This document shows, in pieces, positions 1 through 12,000 of a stretch of DNA of 64,000 bases; position 1 is the stretch's first letter, and each line of letters opens with the position of its first letter. A model generated the notes under the pieces. The model searched no databases. It had not been told where the DNA came from and was given only the letters and a program-made list of their open reading frames with translations. Source of the stretch: Apteryx mantelli (Eukaryota; Chordata; Aves; Apterygiformes; Apterygidae); contig NC_089979.1 of the NCBI RefSeq assembly GCF_036417845.1, positions 2,223,424-2,287,423 of the forward strand, in the 5' to 3' direction. The translations under genes and the position numbers were made by a program.

Positions 1-1847
1 AAGTTCAGCCCATCTCAGCACAGCACAGGACCCTTGACCCGGAGTGGAAAGGCCCATGGGGATAGTTCCTTCCTCCAGACCTTGAACGTGGAATGGGAAA
101 GGGGATCTGACCTAAGAATGACAGGGACAGTGGCCTGCTTTGGGCCTGGCACTCTTTTCCAAGTGGGGAAGGAGGGAATGGATGAGAAAACAGAGGCTGA
201 AGCTTTAGCACCTGCATCTGCAACATGGGATACCAGCACTGCAGTAACTCCTAAAGTTTATCCTCTCAATGGCATTTTTTCCCTGGAGATCCCAACTTTC
301 CCAGGATGTCTCAGGGCAGCTGCCTCTGTTTTACTGAAGCGTGGAGCACTTCACCTCCAGGATGAAGGTCTACTTGTTCCTCACGTCTGTCTGCTCCCCA
401 AGCTTGCACTGGGCCCTCCTCAAAGGAACGTGATACCACACCAAGGTTTTCTTGCAAACGGTACCGAGACAGACCTTGAGAAACAATTACCTCTGCGAAA
501 GCAAGAAGAAGAAACCCTTTCTTATTCCTTATTATTTCTTATTCTTATTCTTATTTTGCCGCAGAAGAGGTTGCAGGGACGGCACTAACGTACGGTTAAT
601 GAGGATGACACCTGTCCTGCCCTACGCCCTGGATCTCGCAGGTTGCCCGCTGCTTCCCTGAATGTGCCCTGGCAATAAGAACAAAGCAAAGTTCAAATCC
701 TCCTTAGAGAGTGCAGAGAGCCAGGAATGCCTGGCTCGTTTGGATCCGGTTTCACTCCTTCTACTTTTACAGCGGACAGGGGAGAAAATCAATCTTACAG
801 CTGCTCCAAGACAGAACGGAGCAAATCCTCCGCTGGGGCCCAGCAGCACTGTTGCACCGGCCTGAGTGGAGCCATTCGCCTTTCCCAGAGCCGCGGGTCT
901 GCGATAGGCATTAGTTTTCCTTTTCTCTGGCCTCTGCTGTTAAGGGATGGGGGAGGGCAGAGTAACGGAAGAAGTTGCTTGAAACTGGCTATGAAACATC
1001 TGGAAATGGAAAGCCAGGGGCTCAGGCTGTAACCTGAACTCAAGCAAAGGGTGATAAAGTTTTGGGCTAGCCAGACTCCGGAATCTGCTTTCGCAGGTCT
1101 AATCTGCCCTGCCCTGTTAATCCTGGGCATCTTCGGAGCTTTCCAGAAATACACCCATCTCAGTGTGACAAGGCTGAGCCTTTCTGAACTCATTCCTTAG
1201 CTTATTCTGAGCAGAATTAAACTTCAGGTTTCTGCAATTGCAAACAGCACTTTGCTGAGCAGGTCTCAAGAGGGGAATAACACCCTTCCCCTGCATTGAC
1301 TCAGGAAACAGCACTGGAAGAGGAAAGAAAATAAGCCAAGCTTCTGATGGACAGTCGCAGGTTTTCGGGGTGGTACACGGGGAAATGGTAAAGGCACATG
1401 TGCACAGGTTGTGTGGGAGCTGAGGGACGTCTGGAAAGACATCACCATCCCTGCCCAGGATGCCTATACAGCCTCTGCCCTTGCTGGAGAACGTCCCAGA
1501 GCACCAGCCTTGACAGTGCTGCCCAGTCCCTCCTGCCACCCAGAGCAGCTACTCTTCACCCACTATTGTGCCCTGGCAAGGAAAACTAGGGGGTGAGGAC
1601 ATGGGTCCTGGTAACCAGATGCAGCTCAAGGTCAAGAACATCTGCTTAGAAGCTGGAATCTGGAAATCCAAGGGTTTCAGGGCTCAGTGCCCCAATTCTT
1701 AGCTATCCATTTGAATTCACAGCTTTAAAGACGGGTGAAGCCATAGTTGAGTGAAGAAGGCATTCTTAAGGCGTCTACAAGTTCATGAGGCAGCTTGGCA
1801 GAGAGAGGAGAGGAGATGCTTCATTTGGGGCCTGGGAGCCCAAAGCG
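1..1847. other. Sequence downstream of the LYPD2-like gene; no gene recognised
   Basis: It must contain the 3' UTR of the LYPD2-like gene, but I found no clear AATAAA on the minus strand to end it. A plus-strand open frame at 34-588 (184 codons) and a minus-strand one at 1117-1539 (140 codons) resemble no family I know. The first runs through the (CTTATT)n tract. I treat both as chance. Confidence 0.6.
521..556. repeat. (CTTATT)n-like simple repeat
   Basis: A pyrimidine-rich stretch of imperfect CTTATT/ATTCTT units, directly visible in the sequence. Confidence 0.75.
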
Positions 1848-4800
1848 TTACAAAGTAGGCTTGAAGAACATGATGAGGACCACGGCTGTGATGCCCAGTG
1901 CTGCAAAGCTGGTTCTCAGACCCGGGCTGCCGTTGGAGCTGTCGTCATTGCAGAGGTCACTGTAGCAGCACAACGTGGGACGGTTCGCTCCTATCCCGTT
2001 AGAGGCAATGCAATTCTCCGAGCAGGATTTGATCACGGTGATGTTGCCGAAAAAGGGGTAGCCTAAAATGGACAGAAGGAAGAAAAGGGAGAGGGAGAAG
2101 AGAGAGAAAGAAACAGTGAAGGAAAGTTTAGATACCTGGCATCAAGCAACATGGGCTTTGTGCTGGTGCAGTGAAGGGGGACTTAATAAAAAGTGTTTAA
2201 AGGTAAATAAAGGCAATTATATAAGGAGCTGAGCATCTGTAATCCATTGGGGCCTGTAATCCAGACTGCTCTTTGTAGGTACAGGTCCCCTGGATCCCTC
2301 CCTCTCACCCTCCTGATTCTTCCAAATTTTTTCTAGTGCAGACAAGAGACACAAGTCCCTGCATATTTTGTTAAGGTGAGCTGCTCCTGCACTGGCTCCG
2401 TGTACGAGGTTCCAGCCCAGGCTGCACGAAACGCGCTGGCATAACGCTGGCATGGTCACGTTGTTTTTCTCCCGTGTTACACAGGCAGTGCTAGGTGAAA
2501 GCATCTGTGCACACAAACAAGGAGAGAGTCCCTGGGTTTCTGTGGTATGCTTGCATGTATCTGTAGGTTCAGGTTCCCTAGGAACGGTGTAGGGATAGGA
2601 AGGGCAAAAGAGACTAAGTGGGATCCTGCACGCTTCGCTATTAGGCTGTGAGTCTAATGGATTCCTCCTCTTCTCACCCTAATTTTGGACAACTCCACCT
2701 GAATTCCTATAGGGAAGTTAAAGGGTAATCCATGATGGGTACTGGGAAGGGGAGAGGGCAGCATGGGAAAAGTTCATGGGATAATTTGGTGCATGAAGGT
2801 TGCATCCCTTGCCATGACTCTTCCCAACAAGCAATGAGACTTACCTGAGTCTACGGAGAGCAGTGTTGTTGTGCATGCAGTAGCTTTCAGTGGGCACAGG
2901 GTGACTCTTTTGCACAGAGAAATGTCTGTGGGTTCTTTGCACGTGTAGCATCGTAAGGACTGGGCTGCAGAGGGGAACAGAAAAATGGGCCTGAGTTGGT
3001 CATCGCAGCAAAGACGGACAGCAAGTCTGCAGCTTTTCTGCTCTGTGGTGGGGAATATGTGCTGGACAGTGCGCCATCCCTCCGACAGAGATGCAGTGAC
3101 CCTGGAAACTAAGCACAGCTGGAGACAGCAGCAAAGCTTTGAAACCTCGGAGGGAAAGAGGCAAACCCCAACACTCAAAGGATGGAGCTGATGTTGCACA
3201 GGGCTTGGTGTGCCCACTACCTTAGGGTTTAGCAGCCTAAAAAGTGTGGAGATATAGAGGGATCTGTTGCTTGAGCAGGTTTAGTAGGATCTTTGGAGGA
3301 TCCCAGCCGCTGAGATTACCTGTCCCATCAGCAGTTCAGTGATCAGTCTGAGATTGTTCAGGTGCGTTATAGCTGCAGCTGTTTGCTGTTCTGCAGACTC
3401 AAAGACCAAACCGATACAGTTTTCTAAGCTGAATTCAATTTTTGATTTAGGGAACCAACCTGACCAGAATTAGTAAACTCCTGTGTTTTCTGTGTCCTCT
3501 GTAAAAGATGTTCAAATGTGTCAGCGTGAGACCTGTCCATCCACAGTTGGGGGATATGGAGCGTGCGTATTGATTTGAACTGTGCTGGTGTGACTCGAGG
3601 ACTGAAACCAGCCCGGTATGATGTTTTCTACCCCATGCCTCTTCCACCACCTCCCCACAATGCAGCAGCTGAAGAGCAACCCAAATGTGTCCACTGCCAT
3701 CTATTGGTAAAACCGCAGAAAGACGATGCTTTCTTGTTACTAATTCTGTGGCATCAGAGAAACCTCTGGGACTTTGCGATAAGGACAAATATTTTTGAAG
3801 GCAGCTGTTGGAACGTCTGACTCTGGAATTCATTTCCAGGGCATCTATTTCTCTTAGCACTTTCTTTGGAAAATTCAGCCTTAAGCTGTACAAGGGAATC
3901 CACAATGATGCAAGAGCATTTTCCATCCTCTTTGCTGAGGTAGGAAGAGCTTTTTAATTTGAGAAGTAGTGAGGAGCCAGGCTGGTTGCAGCCGTATCCT
4001 TTGTAAACAGGATCAGTGGAGCTGTCCCAGTTTGAGTTGAGTATCTCAATAGATCACTTCCAACTGACCCACAGGAGATGGCTTTACATTTTAATATGTA
4101 GCACACACAGGGAGAAAAATCACAGAGCTATCAGTCTGGGAAACATAAGGATTATTTTTTGAATGTGTAGGACCAGCTTGTGTATGAATGCAGTGCTGAT
4201 TGTTTAAGGCATTTGAGAAACTGGTCTGTAACCTTTGAGCTGAGCTCATTTCTAACCTCACCATTTTTGCAGGAGAGCGGGGCAGCGCCGTGAACTCCAG
4301 TGGAGTCACTTCCAGTTAAGAGCAGTTTTAAGCAAGACAGCCATCAGATCCCCCTTATATTTCACTAACTCTAGGTGGGGCACTCTGTTTTCTTGGGAAG
4401 GGTGCAGTGAAAGAGGAAAGTCTGAAATGGTAAGGACTGTAGAAGAAGAGAAGAACTGAACACAGAGGACAGTGCTGTGTCCTGACATGAGGCCAATAAC
4501 TGCAGTCCACCACTGTCTGACAGCACTTTTTACCCCTTGATTTAAAAACTCTGGAAGATGAATGGTATTCTTTGAGCCCCAGACATATTTATGAGCTATA
4601 AGAGCTGTTCCTTGCCTAGCTGCCTCCTGCTGCATCATCCCAGAAAAGCTGTTTCCCTTATCTCTGCCTCAATCTTAACTATAAAACAGAGGGTGCTGAT
4701 GCCTATCTGTTTCTGCAAAGCAGTCTGAGACCTGTGGGTGGAAATCTGTTCTGTCAGGTCCTCAGCAAACCCATTAAATCCAGGACAGGGTTAGACCCAG

Positions 4801-6097
4801 AGGTAGGCAAAGAAACAGACATAATAAGACAACTATGAAGTGTCTGAAAGAAAAAAACCCCAGGCACTGAAGTGGTACAGATTGTAGTAGCTGTATGGAA
4901 GTAACTGCAGCTGTCCTCTTTCATCCCGGAGTCTGTAAGGAAATGGTCAGCGAGCAGTTGGATTTGCTTCAGAGATGGGTGGAAGGAGAAATGAGGGTAG
5001 GCAAATAAAAAAACAATGCAGCCTTAAGAAGACAAGACCCAAGGCACTTGTGCACATAAGGATTTGCAAGGTATTCTCCTTTTAGCCTTCTTCCATTTGC
5101 AACCCTCTGAACTCCAGGTAGACAGGACTCTGGATGGAGGTGTAACACCCCTGCCCAGGCTGCCTTTTCTTCAAGATTTTTCAGAAACCCCTTAAAGCAG
5201 TGTGCAGATTTCTGGAACTGAATCCATGAACTGCAGGTTAGAAACCACTGGGTTGGTGTCACCTCAAGGATGACTCTTCCAGGCCAAGGAAGCATTTGCA
5301 GCTGGTCCCAAATAGACACAGTAAGAACACAACAATGACGGGATCCCACCACCAGCTTGCCTAAGACCCTGATCCTGTAAGGACCAAACCCAGGCAGAAC
5401 CAAGGAAAATTCCCCATCTCTTTCTATGTCCTAACCAATAGTGTAAACCACAGAGCTGGTGGTTTAATGAATTTTCCAAAAGTCCCTGGAATTTTTTCCC
5501 ATACCCTCATCTATATCTGTCCCTAAGTTTTGTCCTCTGCTTTTTAGCACTTTCTGCAGCCAACCATGGGAAACATTGGAGGGATGGCAAAAGCTCAGAA
5601 TGAACATATTCCATCCCAGCCCTGAAGGGACATGTTGTCAACCTAGGTAGAGCCTGTTGGCTCAGATCTTTGTCCGGACTTGTGCTGCCTTGCGCCATGT
5701 GGCTGTCATTCACACCTTTGCCTTATGAAGCAGTGTGTCGGTCCCCTCTGTCCCAGCCAGTGCTGGGGTGGCGTGTGAGCAAGGACAGGGTGACAGGTGA
5801 ACACCCGTAGGGCTGAACAGCTGCTACACTGTGCACCACTCTCCGCTAGGCGTCACAGCTCTTCCCACCAGGAATATGTATCCCCTTTCCCCACTCACCC
5901 ACCCCTCAGGACTTTCTGCTCCATTGGTCTTCCTAAATACATAAAAGCACCATTTTGCCTACCTTGGGAATACCAGGTATTTCTACTTTGAAGTCTTTCC
6001 CCTCACCTCCCAGGGATTTCCCGGGGATCCCTGCAGTGGTCTTACCCAACTCCACATATGTCAGGCCAAGCAGCAAACCAACCAGAAGAGTCTTCAT
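1848..6097 (-). CDS. LYPD2: LYPD2/SLURP1-like Ly6/uPAR-domain protein, GPI-anchor type
   Basis: Three coding exons on the minus strand: 6046-6097 (ATG at 6097), 2845-2964 and 1848-2062 (stop TAA at 1848-1850). Donors read GTAAG and acceptors TTCTGCAG-like and TTTTAG; both introns are phase 1. The product is 128 aa. Residues 1-17 are a signal peptide (MKTLLVGLLLGLTYVEL). The LU domain has all ten cysteines (23, 26, 35, 41, 48, 71, 75, 89, 90, 95), opens with LRCYTCKEPT and closes with CCYSDLCN. There is one N-glycosylation sequon, NIT at 64-66. A hydrophobic tail (about 106-124) after a small-residue stretch (DDSSNGSPG) suggests a GPI anchor on the outer plasma membrane. By family knowledge, LYPD2 and SLURP1 are small epithelial three-finger proteins. 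CYTCKEP resembles SLURP1; the EPT, YPF-G, GIG and GPI tail resemble LYPD2. The Ly6 family call is firm; the orthologue choice is an inference from remembered human sequences. Confidence 0.9.
2063..2844 (-). other. Intron 2 of the LYPD2-like gene
   Basis: This 782-bp phase-1 intron has donor GTAAGTCT and acceptor CATTTTAG. It splits the Ly6 domain between the fifth and sixth cysteines, the usual place in this family. I see nothing else in it. Confidence 0.85.
2965..6045 (-). other. Intron 1 of the LYPD2-like gene
   Basis: This 3.1-kb phase-1 intron separates the signal-peptide exon from the first half of the Ly6 domain. Its ends are GTAAGACC at the donor and CCTCTGCAG at the acceptor. The open frames inside it show no recognisable domain. 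A short stretch near 4025-4065 resembles a decayed CR1 3' end. Confidence 0.85.
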
Positions 6098-6152
6098 GTT
6101 GAGAGCAGAACCGTGCACCCCGGACAATAAAGAAGAGCTGTGCCTGGGTAGC

Positions 6153-6159
6153 TTTATAT
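6153..6159 (-). promoter_or_regulatory. TATA-like box of the LYPD2-like gene
   Basis: The minus strand reads ATATAAA here, 56 nt upstream of the ATG at 6097. A start site about 30 nt downstream (near 6125) would give a leader of roughly 30 nt and put the start codon in the first exon. The position relative to the ATG nearly matches that in PSCA. No transcript evidence is available, so the start site is inferred. Confidence 0.55.
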
Positions 6160-8339
6160 GTCCTTCACCCTCCACCTTCTTTTGATCCTGTGGGCGGATT
6201 CCCTTGGGTTGATCAGGGGAGAGCCCATCTCCAGGCTGGATTGGGAATTGTAGTGAAACAAGTTCCCTGTCTGTGGAGGAGATGATGTCACTTCGACAAG
6301 CAGTCTCCTGCCATACCTCATCTCTCCTCTTCAGGTTTATGTCCTGGGGCTGCTTTCACGCAAAGGGCAAAACAATGTCTTGCAATGCAAGGGGTGGCCC
6401 TGTGCCGGTTCTTGGATGGGGAATGTGACAAGGTATGTTTGTTTCTTCAAGTCTGGCTTTGCGAGCCAAAAACTGGATTACATCATGTGTGTGTTGTGTT
6501 GGGCAACACCAGGCAAAATGCAAGTGGCAGCAGGCTGGGCTTCCACCTGCATTGTCTCAGCCCCACCAAAGCCTGTGCCATGCCTTTACATCCACTGCTG
6601 CCTGGGTTGGCAGGTGGAAAGCTGGTTGCAGTTGAATCTGTGCAAAGCATGTCTATATTCCCATTTCCAGTGCAGTTATAACTAGACTGGGGCCCATTTG
6701 CCTTAATAAATTTAAGAAAACTTCACATTGCTGCACACCAGGATGGCTTTTCATCATAAGCCCATGATAATAAGAAGCATTTCCTGGACCCTCCACCTCT
6801 CTGTGCCGGCTAGCAGTTGGACATCTAACTTATCTGAGACTTAGGAGTCTCAGATAAGTGGGCAGCGAGGGGTTCATCCCCCCTTCAGCCCTAAATTAAG
6901 GGAGTGTGATAATACAGATTATCCAGCAGCCAGGGTGCGAATGTGTAATGGGCTTGCTTCAAGGGTGCAGCGTAGGGGACTCGAGCAGAAGCAAGGCCAG
7001 TTTCTGGATCTTGGGGGGTTCCTTGTGAAAAGTTTCCCTTTATGTGTTGCGAGGCAACCCTTTCACACCTACATTTTTTCATACCTTACACAATATTTGT
7101 AGAAACGTCTTAAAAAGTTTGGAATTATGGAAAATGCTTGGCTGCTCCATTTTGACTAAGTCAATGACATCTTGTATTCACAGGAAAAGGTAATTTGGTG
7201 TTGTTGCTGTTCTTGTTCCGATACAGAATGGAAAGCTCCAGCATTAGGTAATTTCCTATAAAACAACCAAATAAGTCACACACACACACAAAAAAGTTTG
7301 TGAATCACTGTGAAGCACTCAGAGACTTGAGGGATGGGGACAACATTAGTGTACAAGCTGGTTTTATAACTGTGGGTTTGTTTGTCACAGGCCCATTACA
7401 GCTGTGCATGTGGCTTTTACAAGCGCTGTCATGAGTCTATCCCTTTTCCTAGTTTGAGAGGGGGACATTTTGGGAGAGTGCTGCTTTCTCAAGAACTCGC
7501 AGTAACTCAAGAAGCATTGCTAATGAAAATTTCCACAGTCACGGAGGACACAAAGCTGATCAGGCTGGGGTGCTGGGACTGATACAGTGCTGTGGGAAAG
7601 GGAGGTGAACACATGCACCCGTGTGCTCGCTTTCTTTCCTAGTGGGGCTCCAGAGGGAGAAGGAAACCAGCTCTGAGAGTGAAAACCATCATTTATCTTT
7701 AATTTATTTTGCTGGGCCACCAGACACCAGAAGCATAAAGAAAATCAGCACAAACATACCTTCCTAATTGTTTAGAAAAGGCTCTGCTCGCTGAAAGCCA
7801 CCAGACCTGGTTACATCCAGATCCTTTCTTGTAACTGAGGACTTCAAGCCACATTTGAGCAATATCTTAAATAACACTCATGAAATTGGAGAAGAGCCAG
7901 CACTCCAAGCATTCAAGGTAGTTATGTCTTAATAGGCAAGCACAGCAGAGTTGACAAACCAGCATTCACACCACTGAAAGTCTACTTGACAGACTATGTG
8001 TAGCTGAGGAAGAGAAGATGTCCACATAGCACGTCAGCATTATCTGCCTGTGCAAGAAAGCGGTGGAATAACTCAGCGTGGTAGAAGGAATAGTGACATA
8101 AATACTGAACTAAATGAGTCTGTCCAGCTTGGTGGAGGTTTTACATTGCTGTGGTGTCTGAACATGGGACATGTAGGATTGTTTGTTTCTGGCCAGAATG
8201 AAGCCACTACACTCTGCCTAATGGCTTCAAAGGGTTTGGGATTTGGCTGTAAAGGAGAGAGCCGAGAAGCCACCAGAGCTGGAGCTGTTAAAACCCTTGC
8301 AGACTGGCTGAGTAGGTGGGAATGCAAAACTGCAGGGAC
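6160..8339. other. Intergenic region upstream of the LYPD2-like gene
   Basis: No gene is recognised. A short CA tract lies at 7278-7289. About 7530-7580 there is a phrase resembling the GACACAAAGCTG segment of CR1 reverse transcriptase, which may mean that the old LINE recorded further on begins here. The perfect hairpin at 6828-6859 is listed separately. Confidence 0.6.
6828..6859. repeat. Perfect inverted repeat, 14-bp arms and 4-nt loop
   Basis: The left arm ACTTATCTGAGACT (6828-6841) and the right arm AGTCTCAGATAAGT (6846-6859) are exact reverse complements around the loop TAGG. It lies about 0.7 kb upstream of the LYPD2-like promoter. The stem is shorter than a usual miRNA hairpin, and pairing does not continue past the arms. 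Its function is unknown. Confidence 0.9.
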
Positions 8340-9020
8340 AGAGAAGTTGGGAGTGTGCCAGTAAAAATGCCGAGGAAAGGGAAGACCTACAGTTATTAGT
8401 TGATCTAAAGGTAACTGTGACCTCTGGTGAGATGGAGCCCTGAAAACCAAATGAACACAGGTTATCAAGCTGTGCATTAGGCTGTAAGGAAGGATGTTAG
8501 CAGGACAATTAGGGAAGTGCTAATGCTGTCATACGAGGCTCTGCTGACTTTTCACCTGGAATTTTATTGTCTTGTTAGAGAAAAATGGGGTCCTGGTGAA
8601 AGAAATGCAGGTGGGAACTAATGGGAAGACTGGGGGAATGAGATCAACCACAAAAGACCACACAAGAGGATACTGGCCCCATTTAGCTTGGCAGAACAGA
8701 GGTTGAGAGGATGAATGTTTTGTTACCCATAAATATGCTGCAAGCAGCAAAAACAGAACTACAGAAGGAAAAACTACTTAAGTTAAAAGATCACATTGGA
8801 CTAGATGTGAGTTCAGACTAGCATGAGTTATTGAGTTAGACAATCAGAACGAGGCTTTTAATGCTCAGAAAACTTGGGTCCCTTCTAAAAGCAAAGGCAA
8901 GTTACAAATACCACCTGCTTTAAAATGGAGCTTGATAAATACGTGAGACAAACAGGCAGTAGGACAGCCTTAGACAGCTCGTAGGACTCAGGAGGACCTA
9001 GATTCCCAACCGTCTTTGTC
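8340..9020 (+). mobile_element. Decayed CR1/L3-like LINE fragment
   Basis: Several phrases match the order seen in the 3' half of old sauropsid CR1 copies on the plus strand: CTAATGCTGTCATACGAGGC near 8521, CATTTAGCTTGGCAGAACAG with GGTTGAGAGG near 8681-8710, and AAATGGAGCTTGATAAATAC near 8923-8943. No open frame survives. The boundaries are approximate and the call rests on remembered consensus, not an alignment. Confidence 0.5.
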
Positions 9021-12000
9021 AGGAGTGGAATAAACCCTGGGCAAATTTTTGAATGCTATCTATCTGACAGGAGCCATAAGGGATTCCAGTTGAAACTTCA
9101 TTGCAGGTCTGAAGATCTGAGGATATGAATGAGACATGGTATGCAGAGAAAAGGGTTTGTGTGCCCAAAAGCTTGTCTGATTTTTCAGTGGTATCAATCC
9201 AATATCACTACAAGTTTCTTGCTGTGGGACTGACCTTATTTATAAGGTAATTGAGGTAGATATAATTGCTCTCTGCTTATCACATATGTGAGGAAAGGCA
9301 GATGACATTAGCTCAGTGTTCATAAGGCAAGAAGACCGTGCTTTTTATAACTATCTGATCTGACCTTCTTTACAGCTAATTCTTGTTCGGATGAAAAAGA
9401 AACTCAGTTTTTTAGACATGTCCCATGATAGCCTACTACAAGCTTTGATAAGCTGTTCCAGTGGTCAGTTATCAGTGGTGTGCAAAATAAGCCCTGTATT
9501 TCTAGTGTGAAGCACAGTTTCCTCAGCCAGTGGCTCTTGTCACACCTCTGCTAGACTTAGTAACCCACCATTGCAATTTCCCTCTTCCCCATGGAGGAGC
9601 ATTTCAACCGGGATACCCCTTTGATGGTGGTATCACTTGGTGGGCTCTTGGACTCCTTCCCCGGAAGACCTCTCTTCTAGTGCCTTAATCCTTCCTGCGG
9701 TTCTTCTCTAAACCACCTCTGATTTACTAACTTCACTCCTGCATTGCCCACCCAAGAGCTTGACACTGTCTTGCAGCAAGAGCCACACCAGTTCCAGATG
9801 CAAGCAGAACAGATCCTTCTGGCCTGAGATGTACATCAAACAACTGTCTTTTAGCCCCTGTGGCTATGGCACTGTAGCAAGAACTCAGTTTTGGGTGGCA
9901 ATCTACCTGGCGTCAATGTCTTTCTTGGGAGCTGTATCTGGAGTCTGCCATCAGGTTCCCAGATATCGTAGTGATGGCCGAGATATGGCAAACTAGAGAC
10001 ACTACTGATTAGTAGACTGAGCCAGCTATTTGTTTAGCTCTTGTGATGCAGGGATGGTATATTTTTGTTGGGCCCCATTAGGATGACTGTGGGCTCTACT
10101 GTCCTCGTGGGTGACTCAGCAGCGGGAAACCACACTTTCCGTGACCATGGCTGCAGTGATGCTCAATGATATGTTCAGCCAGCTGAAGCTTCTGCCTCCC
10201 AAGGGCGTGCGCTAATAACAAGACTACAGGCTTGTTTGGGTGGAGCTGCTCCCCACCCTCCTGATGAAACCGTGCCAATGGGCAGAAAGGAATGCAGGCT
10301 TCATTGGGCCGGAGAGATGGCGAAAGTGTGAGCATGACTTGGTGAACACAATTCTCCTAGGTGCTCTTTCGGTCTTTCTTCCAGTGTTTTTTTGATATAA
10401 AACACAGGTTTCTCCACTTGGGGGAGTATCAAAGCATTAAGAGAATGTCATACTCCTGGCTCTGATCCAGAGCTCTTATCCGCTTCTGCCCAAGCACATT
10501 CTTCATTTTGGTGGTTTGCATACCCTGAATGAAGGCATGAACAGGAAATCAAACCTTTTCAGGCAGAGAAGGAAATTGTACTCACATCTCCCACATGTTG
10601 GCTTATGCACGCTAGCCACTAGACTAAAAAACAGGTGCATGTATGCAAATGGGAGGAACTCCTTCACCCCTGCTGTGTTTTTAGGAAGGGAAGTGAGGTC
10701 TGGTGCTGAGAGCAAAAAGTACAGTCCAAGGATATGGACTTCATGTGCCTGCAGGTGCATCTTTGTGCTCCTGCAGAAGGTGTCTGAGGAGTGAAGTTTA
10801 TCCCTCACCCCTATTCTCAGCACTTTCTTTGCTTCTAGCTGCAGGGATGAGAGCAATCTCTTCAGGCATCACTTTGCCAACTGTGTTTCATCAGCGCTAG
10901 GAGGGACATAAGTCTCCCAGGCATTTGTAGAGGCGACGTAAGTGCCCAACATGTGGTTTTGAATTCTACCCCAGAGGGATGGATATCTAGAAGTCAGGCA
11001 TTATAAGGGTCCTTTTGGCTATATCTGTCCTACCATGATAAACAGATCATGGAGCTTAGCATTGCCTAGGGGATGTAGTGGTTAGCACCCTCCCTGGCAC
11101 TGTTACAGCCTGAACCCACTGGCTGCACCCCAGGCAGCGTCCAGGCACACTTTGAAGCGCCACATGGGCCAAGGATGTTTCCCAGCATGACTGAGGCCAT
11201 TCCGTTTGGGGGATAAGGGACCTTAGGCATATGGGCATGGCATAGACATAGCCTGGATGTCTTTCCAGATAAGTACCTCTTGGATTCTCTTTCACCAATG
11301 AGGCTGTGATTCTCCTTTCTATCCTGGTGACAGCTGGTGCAAACCCTGTGTGAAAGCCTTTGCTGTGTGACCCAGAACTGCATGCTCTGGCATGTGAGAA
11401 GATCAGGTGAGCATATGATTTTTCTGTCTAAAAGCTGGATGCTTTAGAGCCAAGCGTGAAGGGTCCTGGGTGTGCTCACTGGGGCTGCTGCTGGCTGGGA
11501 ATCTCAGATGCCGTGGCTCACCCTCAGCTGATGGCACTGTTGTTCGCTGCACAACCCTCTGCAGCAGTTCAGGAGTGGACAACATGCAAAGACCAGCTAG
11601 GATGCAGGGCCTGATACCTCCCTCACCTTAGCAGAGAGCTCCTCCTCTTTATTTACTGGGCGTTGGGTGTACAGAGAACAGGAGAAAGGAAATTGAATTC
11701 TCCCATTTAACTTAAGGCATTGCTTACCTTTGTCAAAAGTAGTGACTGTCACTGAATTTGTGGCTGTGCACTGAACCCACATGGCTTTGTTGCAACTACA
11801 TTAACAGCATCAGTGCCTTTGACTGGCAAGTCTGACACCAGGAAGCCTGGTCCTCACACCACTGCTTGTGCATCTCCTGTGTTGGCAGCGATGTCTGTCA
11901 CCTGACAGGGGCCTGGATGCCTTGCTCTAAGTTAGTCTAAATAGTGAGCCTTGCTAAATAATGGAAACAACTTATTGTGCCTATCGGCATGGATATTTAG

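Noticed and set aside
34-588. Plus-strand open frame of 184 codons near the window edge
   Set aside because: No recognisable domain or splice context; its end runs through a simple repeat that supplies the hydrophobic SLLFLILILIL stretch.
1117-1539. Minus-strand frame of 140 codons with many cysteines
   Set aside because: Cysteine spacing fits no Ly6 half-domain and there is no signal peptide or splice-phase match to the neighbouring gene.
6828-6859. miRNA precursor reading of the hairpin
   Set aside because: The paired arms are only 14 bp, too short for a Dicer-type precursor, and flanks do not extend the pairing.
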